Assembly (NCBI GenBank): GCA_001414485.1
Contig: LLEY01000243.1
Location: 1-64,000, forward strand
Reading direction: 5' to 3'
Length of the DNA: 64,000 bases
DNA from: Calycina herbarum
Lineage: Eukaryota > Ascomycota > Leotiomycetes > Helotiales > Pezizellaceae
Positions within the stretch are counted from its first letter, which is position 1; each line of letters starts with the position of its first letter. The notes below the pieces were generated by a model. It was not told where the DNA came from. It saw nothing but the letters and a program-made list of their open reading frames with translations, and did no database searches. A program made the position numbers and the translations under genes. This document shows positions 35,802-46,605 of the stretch, in pieces.

Positions 35802-36174
35802 CAGCACTTCAACAACAGTTGATATCTACGAAATGTAGGACGAATATGCTAGTCTCATAAATGACTACGGCGCAGTTGTAAATACAAAAGGTACAATTCT
35901 ATCACTCCTATCATACTTCGAATCCTTTCCAATACCCCGAAATTAACACACAATTACAGCTACAACCCCCGAGGAGAAATACACCGATACCTTGAGAATC
36001 GTCGAAGCACTGATCAAGCAAGCTACTGCGTAAGTATATCTCACCTTTCCGATGAGAGGTAACCATTTGCAACGACTTTAGTTATTAAAAGGCGAGGCAA
36101 AAGGACTACGATAATGCTGGGGCTCGCAAGGACGAGCAGCATAAGCCAGAGATTGAAGATGGAAGAATAGAACT
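35802..36174 (+). pseudogene. decayed paralog of the small acidic gene at 6.0-6.6 kb
   Basis: Three exon-like blocks match the intact minus-strand copy at about 6.0-6.6 kb: near 35821-35890 (DEYASLINDYGAVVNTK against MSLVSDYGEAVNTR), 35960-36029 (ATTPEEKYTDTLRIVEALIK against ATTNEEKFDRAYEILVAVEA) and 36082-36174 (ARQKDYDNAGARKDEQH against ARQENYDAAGVVQDEKH). Both introns sit at the same positions (GTACAA...TTACAG and GTAAGT...CTTTAG), and block 2 differs by an in-frame 9-nt indel. The frame is closed by TAG at 35836 where the intact copy has CAG, and by TAA at 36086 where it has CAA. No in-frame start remains upstream. The acidic tail of the intact gene is missing. Both stops are C-to-T changes in a CpA context. 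Confidence 0.75.
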
Positions 36175-36761
36175 TTTCTGGTTTCTTTTTCCAAGACGGT
36201 TTATTGAAAGAAAACAGTTAAGATAATGACTTGGACGAAACCTGCTGCACACTTCCGCTGTCTCTGGTCCCAGGCAATTTTTCGTAGGCCCCTATCAACA
36301 ACATACCAATGGAACTTGGCTTGCCATTTCTATCTTTTCCTGCCATATCAAGCATTCGTTTTCTAATTTTCGTTCTGTAGATCTTTACTGTAAAGGTACC
36401 ACCTAGTTATAGTCATGGTGGTCCTGTGCCGCTTTACCTGTAAAACCCACCACTCAGATGACACGGAAACAGCCACGAAATGTGTACAACTTTGAGAATG
36501 CTACCCAATTGCATAAAGGATTTCATATTGGTTTATATTTGGAACTTGGTGTAGTGCATGTTTGATTCGCTCGCCTGAGGCTTGTATAGGCGCTGAGGGG
36601 TGCTTAGGTGTGGGGAGGTTCCGGAAACATTGAAAACGAGGTAAAAGGACATCAGCTTGGTTCCTCCCCTTTTTTGTTATTCCTCTAGACCAGCAGCATT
36701 AGAACACTTTTCGGAATGAGCGACGCCTTTTTGCACAAAGAGGGAAAGAGAAGAAGCAAAT
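36175..36761. other. intergenic, likely promoter of the ankyrin gene
   Basis: No coding frame or repeat is supported in this ~590-nt stretch. It ends directly before the ankyrin gene start. Confidence 0.35.
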
Positions 36762-38164
36762 ATGAGTTTCGGCTTTAGCACCGGCGATTTGATAGGTCTC
36801 GGGACTCTCGCATGGAATATCTACATGAAATGCAAGCAGTCCTCTGACGATTTCAAACGGTTGTCGCATGAAGTTGCTTCTTTGTATGCAGTGTTGAAGG
36901 AAGCGGAGGAATATATCCAGGAAACGAAGGGTCTCAACCCTGTCCATGATGTCAAACTTTTGGTGCTTGTCAATGGGGTGAAGGATGCTTTGGAGGAACT
37001 GCAGAGGATGTTGGATAGCTATGAGAGCTTGGGTACACAGGCTCAAAGAACTTGGGTACTGATTTGATCCATTTGTTTTGTGGTTCTGTGGTAATATTAA
37101 CGGTATAATAGGATCGTCTAAAGTGGAACATGGAAGATTTGGTGGATGTTCGATCGAGAATCATCTCAAATACCACTTTGCTCACGGCTTTCAATGCGAG
37201 TCTGGCTATGTACATACCCAAACCAATCTATTCACGACCCTTCGAGTTACTGACAAGTCATTGATTATAGGTCTTCGACTGCCAGAATCGAAAAGAAGCT
37301 TGAGAAGTTCATGGCGGAGGTTCGAGCGGGACTGCGCGAAGGGTCTGTAGTAACCACACCCGCTGCAGCTGAAACCCTGGAAAACGAAGATGTCTGGCTA
37401 CAATTGCGACGGGAGTTAGAAGATCTGGGAATCTCAGCGAGTGTTATCGAGGAACATCACTTGTACATTGCACAATGGTTCAAGACAGCCATCGAAAAAG
37501 GTGTTCTGGAAGAGGTCCAAATTCGCGAACCAGAATCGTCTTTTTCACAAGACTCGGGTTATGGGGATTCGGTGGGTGTGATTGCGGCGGACTTAGGGAG
37601 TTCTATGGTACTTGCAGACCAGGAATTTGAGAATGAGTTGAGAGACCACCCCTCACGAGCAGGTCGTAGCTCGGACGGCGATGTTATCACGACGCAACCT
37701 GTTCAGACAAGGAAAGCTTCTGCAGTTTCAAGAGTTTTATTCAAATTGCTCAAGAAAGACATCGCAATCATAGAAGCTGCTAGCGATCGAGACATAAAAA
37801 AAGTGTCTAGTTTGATCAGTTCGGGTGCTAACGTCAACGCCAGAGATCGTTGGGGTTGGTCTGCACTGAGCATGTGTGGATATGGGGGACATATCGAAAT
37901 AGCACGATTACTGCTAGATCATGGTGCTGAAATCGACAATGTAGATGTCGATGGCGATACACCTGAGAGTTTGGCAACGAACAGGAAACACGCACAATTT
38001 GTTATTTTATTGGATGAAGTTAGGGCTGAGAGGGATCTGAGGGATAGGGAAGCATATGCTGGGCAAACAAGACCGTGAGTCAAGGTCAATTTCCAGAGCA
38101 AGAAACAAGCTGACATGGCCACAGGGTTGAACAGGTCATGAGTAACATATCGTCGTCGTCTTAG
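36762..38164 (+). CDS. ankyrin-repeat protein with STAND/NLR-type fungal N-terminal domain
   Basis: Exons are 36762-37055, 37112-37209, 37271-38074 and 38125-38164, giving 411 residues. The last splice (GTGAGT...CCACAG) extends the protein past an in-frame TGA to a Ser-rich end. The N-terminal ~140 residues begin MSFGFSTGDLIGLGTLAWN and continue with DDFKRLSHEVASLYAVLKEA. They form the helical domain common at the N-terminus of fungal NLR/STAND proteins. A Ser/Glu-rich linker follows, then two ankyrin repeats at about 290-380 (DRDIKKVSSLISSGANVNA; WGWSALSMCGYGGHIEIARL). No NACHT or NB-ARC nucleotide-binding motif is present. In full-length relatives such N-termini act in signalling or self/non-self recognition. 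This shortened architecture may be an adaptor or a remnant; the role is inferred. Confidence 0.82.
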
Positions 38165-38496
38165 GGCACCTGGGTAGAGTGACAAGTGGAAAACTGCACG
38201 AGCAAGGAATTGTATTTTTGGAACCACTGGTGTAAGGAGAATTGAGGAGTTCCAATACTTTGATCTGCAACTCACCGAGCTTGGCAATAAAGCCACCTTT
38301 GAAGTGATTGGTTAAACTGTAGGCGCTCATTTCAGCTGGCCCACCCCTGTTGATAATCGCTTAACTCCACCGTATTCGGAACCTGCAACACAAAAGACGT
38401 TTCGGCCTCGTCTTCTGCAATCCTCGTCGACATTTCTTTAATATCTTTCAAGATTCTAGACTCCTTCGCTGGATTCGAGGCGGTGGCACCAATAAA
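38165..38496. other. short spacer between the ankyrin and amine oxidase genes
   Basis: The two plus-strand genes are separated by 332 nt containing no recognisable feature beyond the probable oxidase promoter. Confidence 0.4.
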
Positions 38497-40232
38497 ATGG
38501 AAACCGAGCCTGTCACGCCATATAATACCCCCAGACCTAGCATCGGGATTGTAGGCGCTGGGATTTCTGGGCTTCGATGCGCTGACGTACTGCTTGAAAA
38601 CGGATTCCAAGTCACGATACTGGAAGCGAGAGATAGAATAGGAGGGAGAGTCAGCAGAATCCCAGTTGATTTCATGATTATGAAGCTAAACAATGTCACA
38701 GATCCATACAAGTAATAAGCTTGGATACACTGCTGACGTGTAAGTAACTAAAAATTTCACACTTACAATTCTGAACTGAACAAATACTAGAGGACCAAAT
38801 TGGATTCATACCGTGAGTGACGCTCAACTTGACTTTGCCATTCTTTTTCTGATGGTGCATCACAGCATGGGACGGGAAGCCGGCACCCAATACTTGACTT
38901 GGCCAAGAAAACCAATACACCGCTGCACACTTGGAACTCTAAGCAGAATATCTACGACGCCTCGGGTAGATTACTATCCGAAGAGAAGTCCAATGAACTT
39001 TCCACCCTCTTGTGGAAGCTTATTGATGAAGCTTTCGAGTACAGCGCCAAACACGGTAAAGAAATTCCGGAAACCGAGAGCTTGTATGATTTTGTAGCAG
39101 CTAGAGCAAAAGAAGAATTCATAGATTACGAATTTGCAGAACTGTTATGTCAGATGTCAGAGATGTGGGGTGCGTATATCGGGGATTCTGTCTCGAAACA
39201 GAGCCTACGATTTGCATGGATGGAGGAGTGTTGTGGCGGAGGTAAATATGTTTGATTTTAAGTAATACTTCCTTGCTGACGTGTGTTGAAGAGGAGATGT
39301 TCGTTGAGACGACCTACCGAGCGATTCTAGAAGAAGTGGCAAGATCCGCAGTGGAGAAGGCTAGGATTCGATTCAACGAAAGAGTGATAAAAGTTGAGAG
39401 TACAAATAGAGATTTAAGAGACGGAAAAGTGTGGATAACCACGGAGAATGGAGATACGCTATGTTTTGACGAAGTCATCATGACTACACCTTTGGGCTGG
39501 CTTAAGCGAAACGGAGACGCTTTCCAGCCACATCTACCAAAAAGAATATCGACGGCAGTCGAAAAGATTTCTGTTGGACATCTCGAAAAGGTAGGATTTC
39601 CGGAATCCAGAAAACGTTCCAACTGACAGAGAACTAAGGTGTTTATTACATTCCCGGAAGCTTTCTGGAACGACAAGATATCAGAAAATGAGGACAGCGC
39701 AGAAGACAAATTCCCAGGCTACACGAATTGGCTTTCACCCAACTACTCCCTCGAAACCAATCCCAACAGATGGGCACAAGAAATCTGGAACCTCTCAGCA
39801 TTCTCACCTCAAAATCGCAAACCCACTATTCTCTTTTACATCTATGGCGATTGCTCACGATATCTCACAAGTCTCGTACACAAGAAATCCACGGAAGAGC
39901 ACCACCAGCTCTTGAGTGATTTCTTCTACCCTTACTACTCGCTACTTCAAAACTTTTCCACGGAGAATTCCGCTTGTAAACCAAAAGCGATTTTGTCGAC
40001 AGAATGGCAGAAAGACGAATTGGCTGGTTATGGGAGCTATTGCAATTTTAAAATCGGGACTAAAGATGCGGACGCCGATGTGGAAGCGATAAGAAATGGT
40101 GTTCCGGAAAGGAGATTGTGGTTTGCTGGGGAACATACTGCGCCATTTGATGAGCTTGGCACTGCTGCTGGGGCTTATTTGAGTGGAGAGGATGTTGCTG
40201 AAAGGATTCTTGAACTGTATAAACAAAAGTGA
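38497..40232 (+). CDS. polyamine-oxidase-like FAD amine oxidase, six exons with a 22-nt microexon
   Basis: Exons are 38497-38649, 38702-38739, 38791-38812, 38866-39241, 39292-39590 and 39639-40232, giving 493 residues with all phases consistent. The FAD-binding N-terminus is [18 protein letters not shown], then [10 protein letters not shown] and [14 protein letters not shown] 22-nt microexon then encodes GPNWIHT, a signature of polyamine oxidases and LSD1-type enzymes. The C-terminal FAD motif is [20 protein letters not shown]. The central block [11 protein letters not shown] (VxxTxPLGxLK-like) supports this group. No signal peptide or C-terminal peroxisome signal (ends LELYKQK). It should oxidise polyamines or related secondary amines, yielding hydrogen peroxide; the exact substrate is unknown. 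All key flavin motifs are present, so it looks functional, unlike the two dead flavoenzymes in this window. Confidence 0.9.
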
Positions 40233-41689
40233 GAGAACGTGGAGATTTAAGATTTGCTTAAGTTTCGTCTTTCTTTCAACAGAAAATGGATACTCAACAG
40301 CGAATCAAACAAAAAAAGTCTTCACTCGCGTTCATCAGTATTATAAAATGAAAACTTTTCAACTAAATAATAACCGCGCTAGATCTTTATATCCTCGCGA
40401 TTCTCGAAGCAAGTTTTAGAAGGTCACGTGTAATAATGACACGTGGTGTGGCGTGGCTTTCGTGTGTGCGCCACTCCTACCAAACGCGTCTTCCCGCAAG
40501 CTCGCGCTACTTCGTTATTCCAATTTAGGACAAACTTTGTAATAAGGTTAAATCATCAATTAAAACTTGGATTGTGCTATAGAATTACTCAACTTGAGAC
40601 AACGTTACCTCCTCTCTCTAAATTATTTATTTATAACAACAACAACTCTATAGTCTCATCCTTAACTAACCTTTTAAACAATTTTTCTAACGTAGAAATT
40701 GACATCTCTCGGTTGTTCATACAATGCCTAATGTCTTGAGTTCACCTTCTCTCTTACCAAGGACCAGTCCCTAGTACTGGCGATAAAGAGGGCAGGCATT
40801 TGGACTTGAGCTAGAGAGTGTGGTAATGAAGGAAATTGTGGAAATGAAATGAAATGAGGTGATGGATTGAGTAATGGAAGGCATACTACATAACCTGACT
40901 ACTAAGAATAATTTTGGGCGTGTTGGGGATTTTTGCAAGGGCAGCGATATCGTCAGCAGCACGTTTATCTATTATGAGCGACTTGTCAGATCATTTTTCT
41001 TCAAGGAACTTTCATAGATCATCTAAGACATTAATATCCTGTTTCTATAGCTACTTTTGTTTCTATCACATCTTAGAAATGTTTGAAACTCACAAGTATA
41101 AAACTCCAGCTCCTCGGGTGCATCCGTCCCTTCTACCCCATCATATCCATCGCCACGACCCTCAACCCCAACTCCGTAAGAAACGAAATCTAATTTCTCC
41201 ATCCAAAAGATGAATCGGGCCAGCCATGGACCAGAAAAACAGTATCAATCGGTTCTCCTTTTGGCTCAGATAGGATGTAGGAGAATGAGCGGGGTACATA
41301 ATTCGCTTAGCGAGCAGCGAATCTATTGAAGTTGACACACTTATAAACCATGTCAACAAGAACACTACTGCTGACACTGGTGGCGTTAGCCTGAGAAACA
41401 TAATCAAGCATTTAGTAGGTATCAAAGCAGGTTCTTACGCCGCTGTATTTAAAGTTTTATTCCAACCTTCAGGATACAAGAACACACTCACTTGCATATA
41501 CACAAAGCAGCGCCATGCTGCTATAAATCAAGCAAATGCCTCTCTAATCTCACCTACAGCTAAGTCATGACTTATTTTCAACAATTTCGGTGTAAGCTTC
41601 TTTTGAAAAGTGACCTTCATAGAACCAACCAGTCTCCGAAAACCACTTGTATGCACTATCAGCTCTGGGTACCACTGACTATTGGGTTG
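40233..41689. other. start of a repeat island, no gene
   Basis: AT-rich with no supported coding sequence. At about 40415-40445 two CACGTG boxes form a small palindrome (CACGTGT, seven bases, ACACGTG), a motif also common at ends of fungal DNA transposons. Nothing else was recognised up to the minisatellite. Confidence 0.35.
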
Positions 41690-42215
41690 GATTTTAATGC
41701 GTATAACTCTGGGTTCCGCGCTTTTTCCGGCTTACTAGATGGTTGTTTTTCCTACTCGCAAAATGGCCCCCAAATTTCCATTGGCTTACTAGACAATTGA
41801 CGGTTTACACGTGACTATATTTTGGCCTCCAAACTTTAGTTGGCTTACTCAATATTGTTTGCCTTACTAGTCAATTGATAGCTTGCTCGTAAACCAAAAT
41901 GTGTTGGCATACTGCCCAATTGATGGCTTACTCGCGACCCTTTTTGGCTCCCATACTCTATTGGATTACTCGGATGTTTTCTAGCTTACTTGATGTTTTC
42001 TAGCTTACTTGATGTTTTCTAGCTTACTTGATGTTTTCTAGCTTACGATAATTGTTTAGCTTACGCGCGACTTTTTTTTTGGTTCCCAGAATTGCTGCTT
42101 GGCTTACTCGATGTTTTCTAGCTTACTCAATAAGTATGTAGCTTACTCACGTCTCTCTTTTTGGCCCCCAAATATACTGTCTGGCTCATTCGTTTATGGC
42201 TTACTCACTAGATAC
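41690..42215. repeat. degenerate minisatellite built on GCTTAC units
   Basis: A 19-nt unit, TGATGTTTTCTAGCTTACT, is repeated nearly perfectly about four times in tandem at 41973-42046, and once more near 42109. The wider region repeats looser blocks such as GGCTTACTAG, TTGGCTTACTC, TTTGGCCCCCAAA and CAATTGA at irregular 30-60-nt spacing. It is non-coding. Confidence 0.75.
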
Positions 42216-43430
42216 GTTTTGAGACCGAGGAACATAAGAACCCGTACTTTGATGCAGGCACAGGGTCAATATTCTCGTGCGATGGAAGCCACAGGCAATG
42301 AGACCCCGATGGCAAAATTCGATACAGATATGGTTGCGGGTACTGGAAATTGCTACGTTACCCAACCGCAAAATAAGAGAATTAAAAGCCCTCTCGCTGA
42401 TCTTATTTCGACTTTCCGAAGCTTATTCCAACTTAGTTCTAGATTTCTATAAAACTTGCTTCAGGTCTTGGAAAAGAAAATCACTCATAATAATAAAATG
42501 TACGGGGGGCCGCTGATATCTGTCAAAACCCAGAGAAAGTTACAACGAGATACTATCGAAGATCAAAAACCACTAAGACCAGGCAAGATACATACCATCA
42601 AGAAACTGAGAAACTCCCTCCCAGGTCTACTTACTGCCTGTGAAAGTACCGTGGAGTTTAGCAATACAATGTGATTCGACAGTAAAGAGGAACTCAATAA
42701 ACGTAAATCTAAAGTGCAATGTCGAGCAGGAAACAGTATCCTGCTTTGCTCCAAGTAGTTCAAAAATTCTCAGCCGGTCGTCAACAAAATCATGAAGTCT
42801 CGAAGACAGATGACAGCCATGAATGACAATTAATTGAAAGCGGAGTGCCCATGAGTAAAACTTCCAAGGACGTGACATCTCATATATATCTTCCCTCTGT
42901 GTAGAAAGCAGGTCTAAGGTCTCTCTGGTTTAGATCGGCGTGAATTTTAATACATCACCTAAGCTATTAAGTTTCAAGTTTGATTTGATGATATATTACT
43001 TTGGCATTTAATAAGGTTTCGAAAGAGACTTTAGATGTTTATAATCCTCAGTGCTAGTGTTTACCAGCTCTTGAATTGGTTCTCTCAACAATATAAAGCA
43101 GTAGTAATTCCACAGAGGATTTTCGTACGCAGTAGTAACTAAGAACGAAAAACTCATTGGCCGTGGTTAAAGCCATTCCTCGAAGATATACCCAAATTAA
43201 GTAGTCTAAATAAATGATCAAGTTTTTAACAGGAAGAGTGGTGAATCAAAGAGACAGTTTCTCGTTGTTCTAAATTCGATTTCCCAGTTCCCAGTTCCTG
43301 CCGTTGAGATATGATGCTATAGAGTAAACGGTATACTACTTTTGCAGCAAGTATGAATCTTTAAGATAAAAAACATAGCACCTGATAAGTACTATAAAGA
43401 AGACTACCATACTCTGAAATCCCTTCGCTA
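42216..43430. other. AT-rich spacer, nothing recognised
   Basis: No conserved coding frame, RNA gene or clear terminal repeats in this stretch. Confidence 0.3.
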
Positions 43431-43658
43431 ACGAACCTGCGGGCATGGGTCTGTGCGTACAGGCCATTTTATTTACAAAAATGAAATTTAAAGTTGAAAA
43501 AGAGATAAAGTTAGTTAGGGAAAATCTACTTTAGCTTCTTTTCGTTTAAATAATCGAACGCTCAGTCTTCTAAATTCTTGGTCGTTTCAATACGTTGAAG
43601 TGATGCCTGAGGATTGCGAAAATGCCCTGTACGCACAGACCCATGCCCGCAGGCTCGT
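43431..43658. mobile_element. short inverted-repeat element (MITE-like), 228 bp
   Basis: The ends are a near-perfect inverted repeat of about 40 bp: 43431-43470 and 43619-43658 share the core CCTGCGGGCATGGGTCTGTG. The interior is AT-rich and non-coding. TAA lies just outside both arms (left TAACGAACC, right GGCTCGTAA), compatible with a 3-bp target duplication as made by PIF/Harbinger transposases, though the last bases of the arms are ambiguous. It is a non-autonomous element with no transposase of its own. Confidence 0.65.
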
Positions 43659-44542
43659 AAGGACGTAGTACACTACTTTTCAGCAGTTTACTACGATGAT
43701 TCGAAAGCATAGTAACATTCCACAGACTTGAATAGGTCAGATCTAAGCTTGGAAGTAACAGTGTTTCTTGGAATTATGAGGTTTGAGAGTTGCCGACAAC
43801 CATGGAAAAGATACAAGCATGTTTTTCTCAGGGGTAAAGAATATAAGCAAATTCACATTTTCAAAGTTATTTCCCATTGAAAAGTCCCGATGAACGATTA
43901 ATGATACGCAACTTTCAAGAGAACACCTGCATACTTGCGTTTTGCCAAAAGAAATTGCTAAGTGCTGTTCCTTTTGTTCACGCGAGTGATTTCGAGGCTG
44001 GCCAAGACCAGGGGCTGTCACGTGTCGGACCCCAGCCAAATTTTGAGCTTTACGAGGTGCAAGAGGCTAGATGCCGGATTTTTCGTGGTCAAGTGTACGT
44101 CTAAAATAATTTCTGTAATCTTGTAGCGGAAATTTACTTTTATTTTAAAAAAAATCTTTATCTTGGTATGCTCTTGTACCCTTCACAAAAAGTCTAGCCT
44201 CGCTAGCCACCGCTCGGCGCAAAAGTAAAATCGTCATCCTTGTTACCATGGTGTTTCACGAATGCCGGTACTCCCTGTTGAGAATTTGTAGTTTCCAGTA
44301 CTAGCAGTCACTATCTCTCAAATCGGTGTTCCCAACTCATAAGATAGCAGGCAATTTATCAAGGAGTTTCGAAGGTAGAAGATAAGTAGTAGCAACACTT
44401 GACTAGAAGACGGGAATAAAAAGGCAATTAATAATCCTCGAGTGTTCTTGAAGAAGATAATATTAAAGAGATATTTAGGATATTAGACAATGCCGCAGCT
44501 TCGTACGAATTCCAAGTCTCCTATTAGTAGGGCGTCCCGTAT
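43659..44542. other. spacer between inverted-repeat elements
   Basis: No supported gene. A TCACGTG motif occurs near 44017. The frame at 43877-44104 has no recognisable domain. Confidence 0.3.
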
Positions 44543-45210
44543 ACACCAAAGGCCAAAAACGACTAAATCGCAAAACGGAAATCGCAAATCGCAAATCGCA
44601 AAGTGTCACTTTTAATAGGTAGGCAACAGAATGTTTTTAATGTTAAACTCTCTCTCTCTCTAGTCTACAGCTCCAAAGCTATCGACAAGTAGGTTCTTTT
44701 ACAATAGGCTAATTAGAGAGTAAAGATAGTATACATCACGTGTATAGCTAGTACGATAAGTAGTAGTGCGTAGCTTATTGCAAGCTAGCATACCCACTAT
44801 CGCATCGTTACCAGCGTATTGTATTATATTCTCACTGTTGTATTATATCGCTTTCTTACTGTTGATAAATAAGAGAGAAAGGGAAAGAAGGAAAAGAAGG
44901 AGGCGTATGTTTACTTAAACTCCCCTTACCCACGCTAGGAAAAACTTTCCCCCGGACCCCTAAAATGTTTACTCGCCCTCCCCTCTTCTTCTCCTCCCTC
45001 TTTCCTTCTTCCTTATTAATTATTACTTAAGAGAAAGAGAGAGATAGGAGCTAGAAAGAGTAAGAGAGTAGAGTTAGAAGAAGACAAGGGATAATTTATA
45101 ATTTATAATATACCTTAGAAGGGAGTTCCACCCTAGCTATACTATAAATACTTAACTTTTGCGATTTGCAATTTACGATTTACGATTTAGTCGTTTTTGG
45201 TCTTTAGTGC
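44543..45210. mobile_element. RIP-decayed inverted-repeat element, about 0.67 kb
   Basis: The left arm (44543-44602) and right arm (about 45155-45210, reverse strand) both read CCAAAAACGACTAAATCG followed by short CGCAAAT or CGTAAAT units. Arms differ mainly by C-to-T and G-to-A changes (CACCAAAGG against CACTAAAGA, ATCGCAAA against ATCGTAAA), as expected after RIP. The interior is AT-rich with a CT microsatellite near 44650 and polypurine/polypyrimidine tracts (44860-45070). No coding remains. Confidence 0.6.
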
Positions 45211-46093
45211 ATTTAGAATGCCGTAATTAGGGAATAGACACTCCCATCGTATATCGTCCAAAGACAGTCGTAACATCGAAGGGGTACTTCTTACTCATAG
45301 ATTCCTTCAGCAGAGCGAAGTTATAGACGCCTGGATCTTGTTCCGTCAATCAAAGACCCTATCATGTCAGTAGAAGTACGTGGTTGCGATTCTGCCTCGT
45401 CATCTTATGAGGTCTTACCATTCTTATTCTAGCGAGTCTTTTTCCAGTTTAGTTCCGACTTTCTATACAAACAAAGATCTAGTTTTCGAAGACAGAGTAA
45501 AAGATCTCGTTTGTATTCAACGTACATCTAATAGAAAATCTTATACCAGCTGCTTGAAGTAAGTGAGTAAAATAGTATGACATATTAGAAGACTTTAAAT
45601 AATAGATATATATTAAATAATTAACCTACTCTACTCTGTTAAGTTGATTTAGCTGTTCTAGATCTTATAGATTAATATTATTTAAGGAATATAATTCAGA
45701 CTTATAAGAAAGAACGACTAGGTTTCTTTGACTTATATAGAAAGTCGAGTCAATTAAATTATATAAAAAGGTTAGAATTAATATATAAGACTTCAAAGTC
45801 AACTTAAGATAAGTAAAGATTGATGATTCTAAATAGACTACGATACTTTAATTAATTGACTTGGTTGTTCTAGAACTTTAGAGCACTTTAAATATAGTAG
45901 ATATTATTCAGATGTTATGATTATACGAGAGTATAGAGGGAGCGATAACGTTCAGTAACATTGATGATGATATTGGAATATCAGACGAATTTGAGAGAAA
46001 GAATTCATAAAAGACTGTGAAGATAAGTACCAGTAATACTTGTTGATAATCAAAAGAATTGAAGGTGAATATTCCCAAGGTAAGTCTTACATA
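45211..46093. other. very AT-rich decayed sequence
   Basis: Dominated by TTAATTAA, TATATTAAAT and ATATAAGA strings with stops in every frame and no gene. It is probably the remains of older transposons, flanked by the inverted-repeat element on the left and the MITE on the right. Confidence 0.35.
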
Positions 46094-46605
46094 TAGTGAG
46101 TTGCGAGTTAAGCTTGAGTTTGCCTAACTTTTTTGTAATCCGAGCTTTTTTTTATTAAGGCTTTCTCCCTCTTTTCTTTAGAAGACAGAAAATAAAAGTA
46201 CTCTAAAAGAGACGAGGCCTAGCCAGAAAGAAGCGCTATATCTAACTATCTCTCTTCTATATAATTTATCAATTTAAAGTAAGTATAACAAAAGTAAACT
46301 AAAAGATAGATAATTCTTAAAATAACCCCTTTTCTTGAAAAAATTCCTACTACCCCCTGTAAGGTCGACAGGCTATGCCAAGACCCTATAAAAATCAAGA
46401 CAGATATAAAATTGTCTGTTTTTGTCCTATAAAGTTTATAGAGTACAAGGGGAGATATAAGCCTCTTCTTTCCTGTTCTTATAAATAGTATATCATATGT
46501 TGTTATTAATTAATAGGTAAAAGAGTGCCTAAAAAGGGGGAAAATCTCAAAAAGCTCGGTTTACAAAAAAAGTGGGCAAATTCAAGCTTAACTCGCAACT
46601 CACTG
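46094..46605. mobile_element. mariner-type MITE, copy 1 (512 bp)
   Basis: Both ends carry the same inverted repeat of about 60 bp. The right end, read inwards, starts CAGTGAGTTGCGAGTTAAGC; the left end starts TAGTGAGTTGCGAGTTAAGC. TA flanks each end (46092-46093 and 46606-46607), the target duplication of Tc1/mariner-type elements. The interior is AT-rich and non-coding, so it is a non-autonomous derivative. A second copy in opposite orientation lies at 58404-58916 with almost identical length. The C-to-T change at the first base of the left end is RIP-like. Confidence 0.85.
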
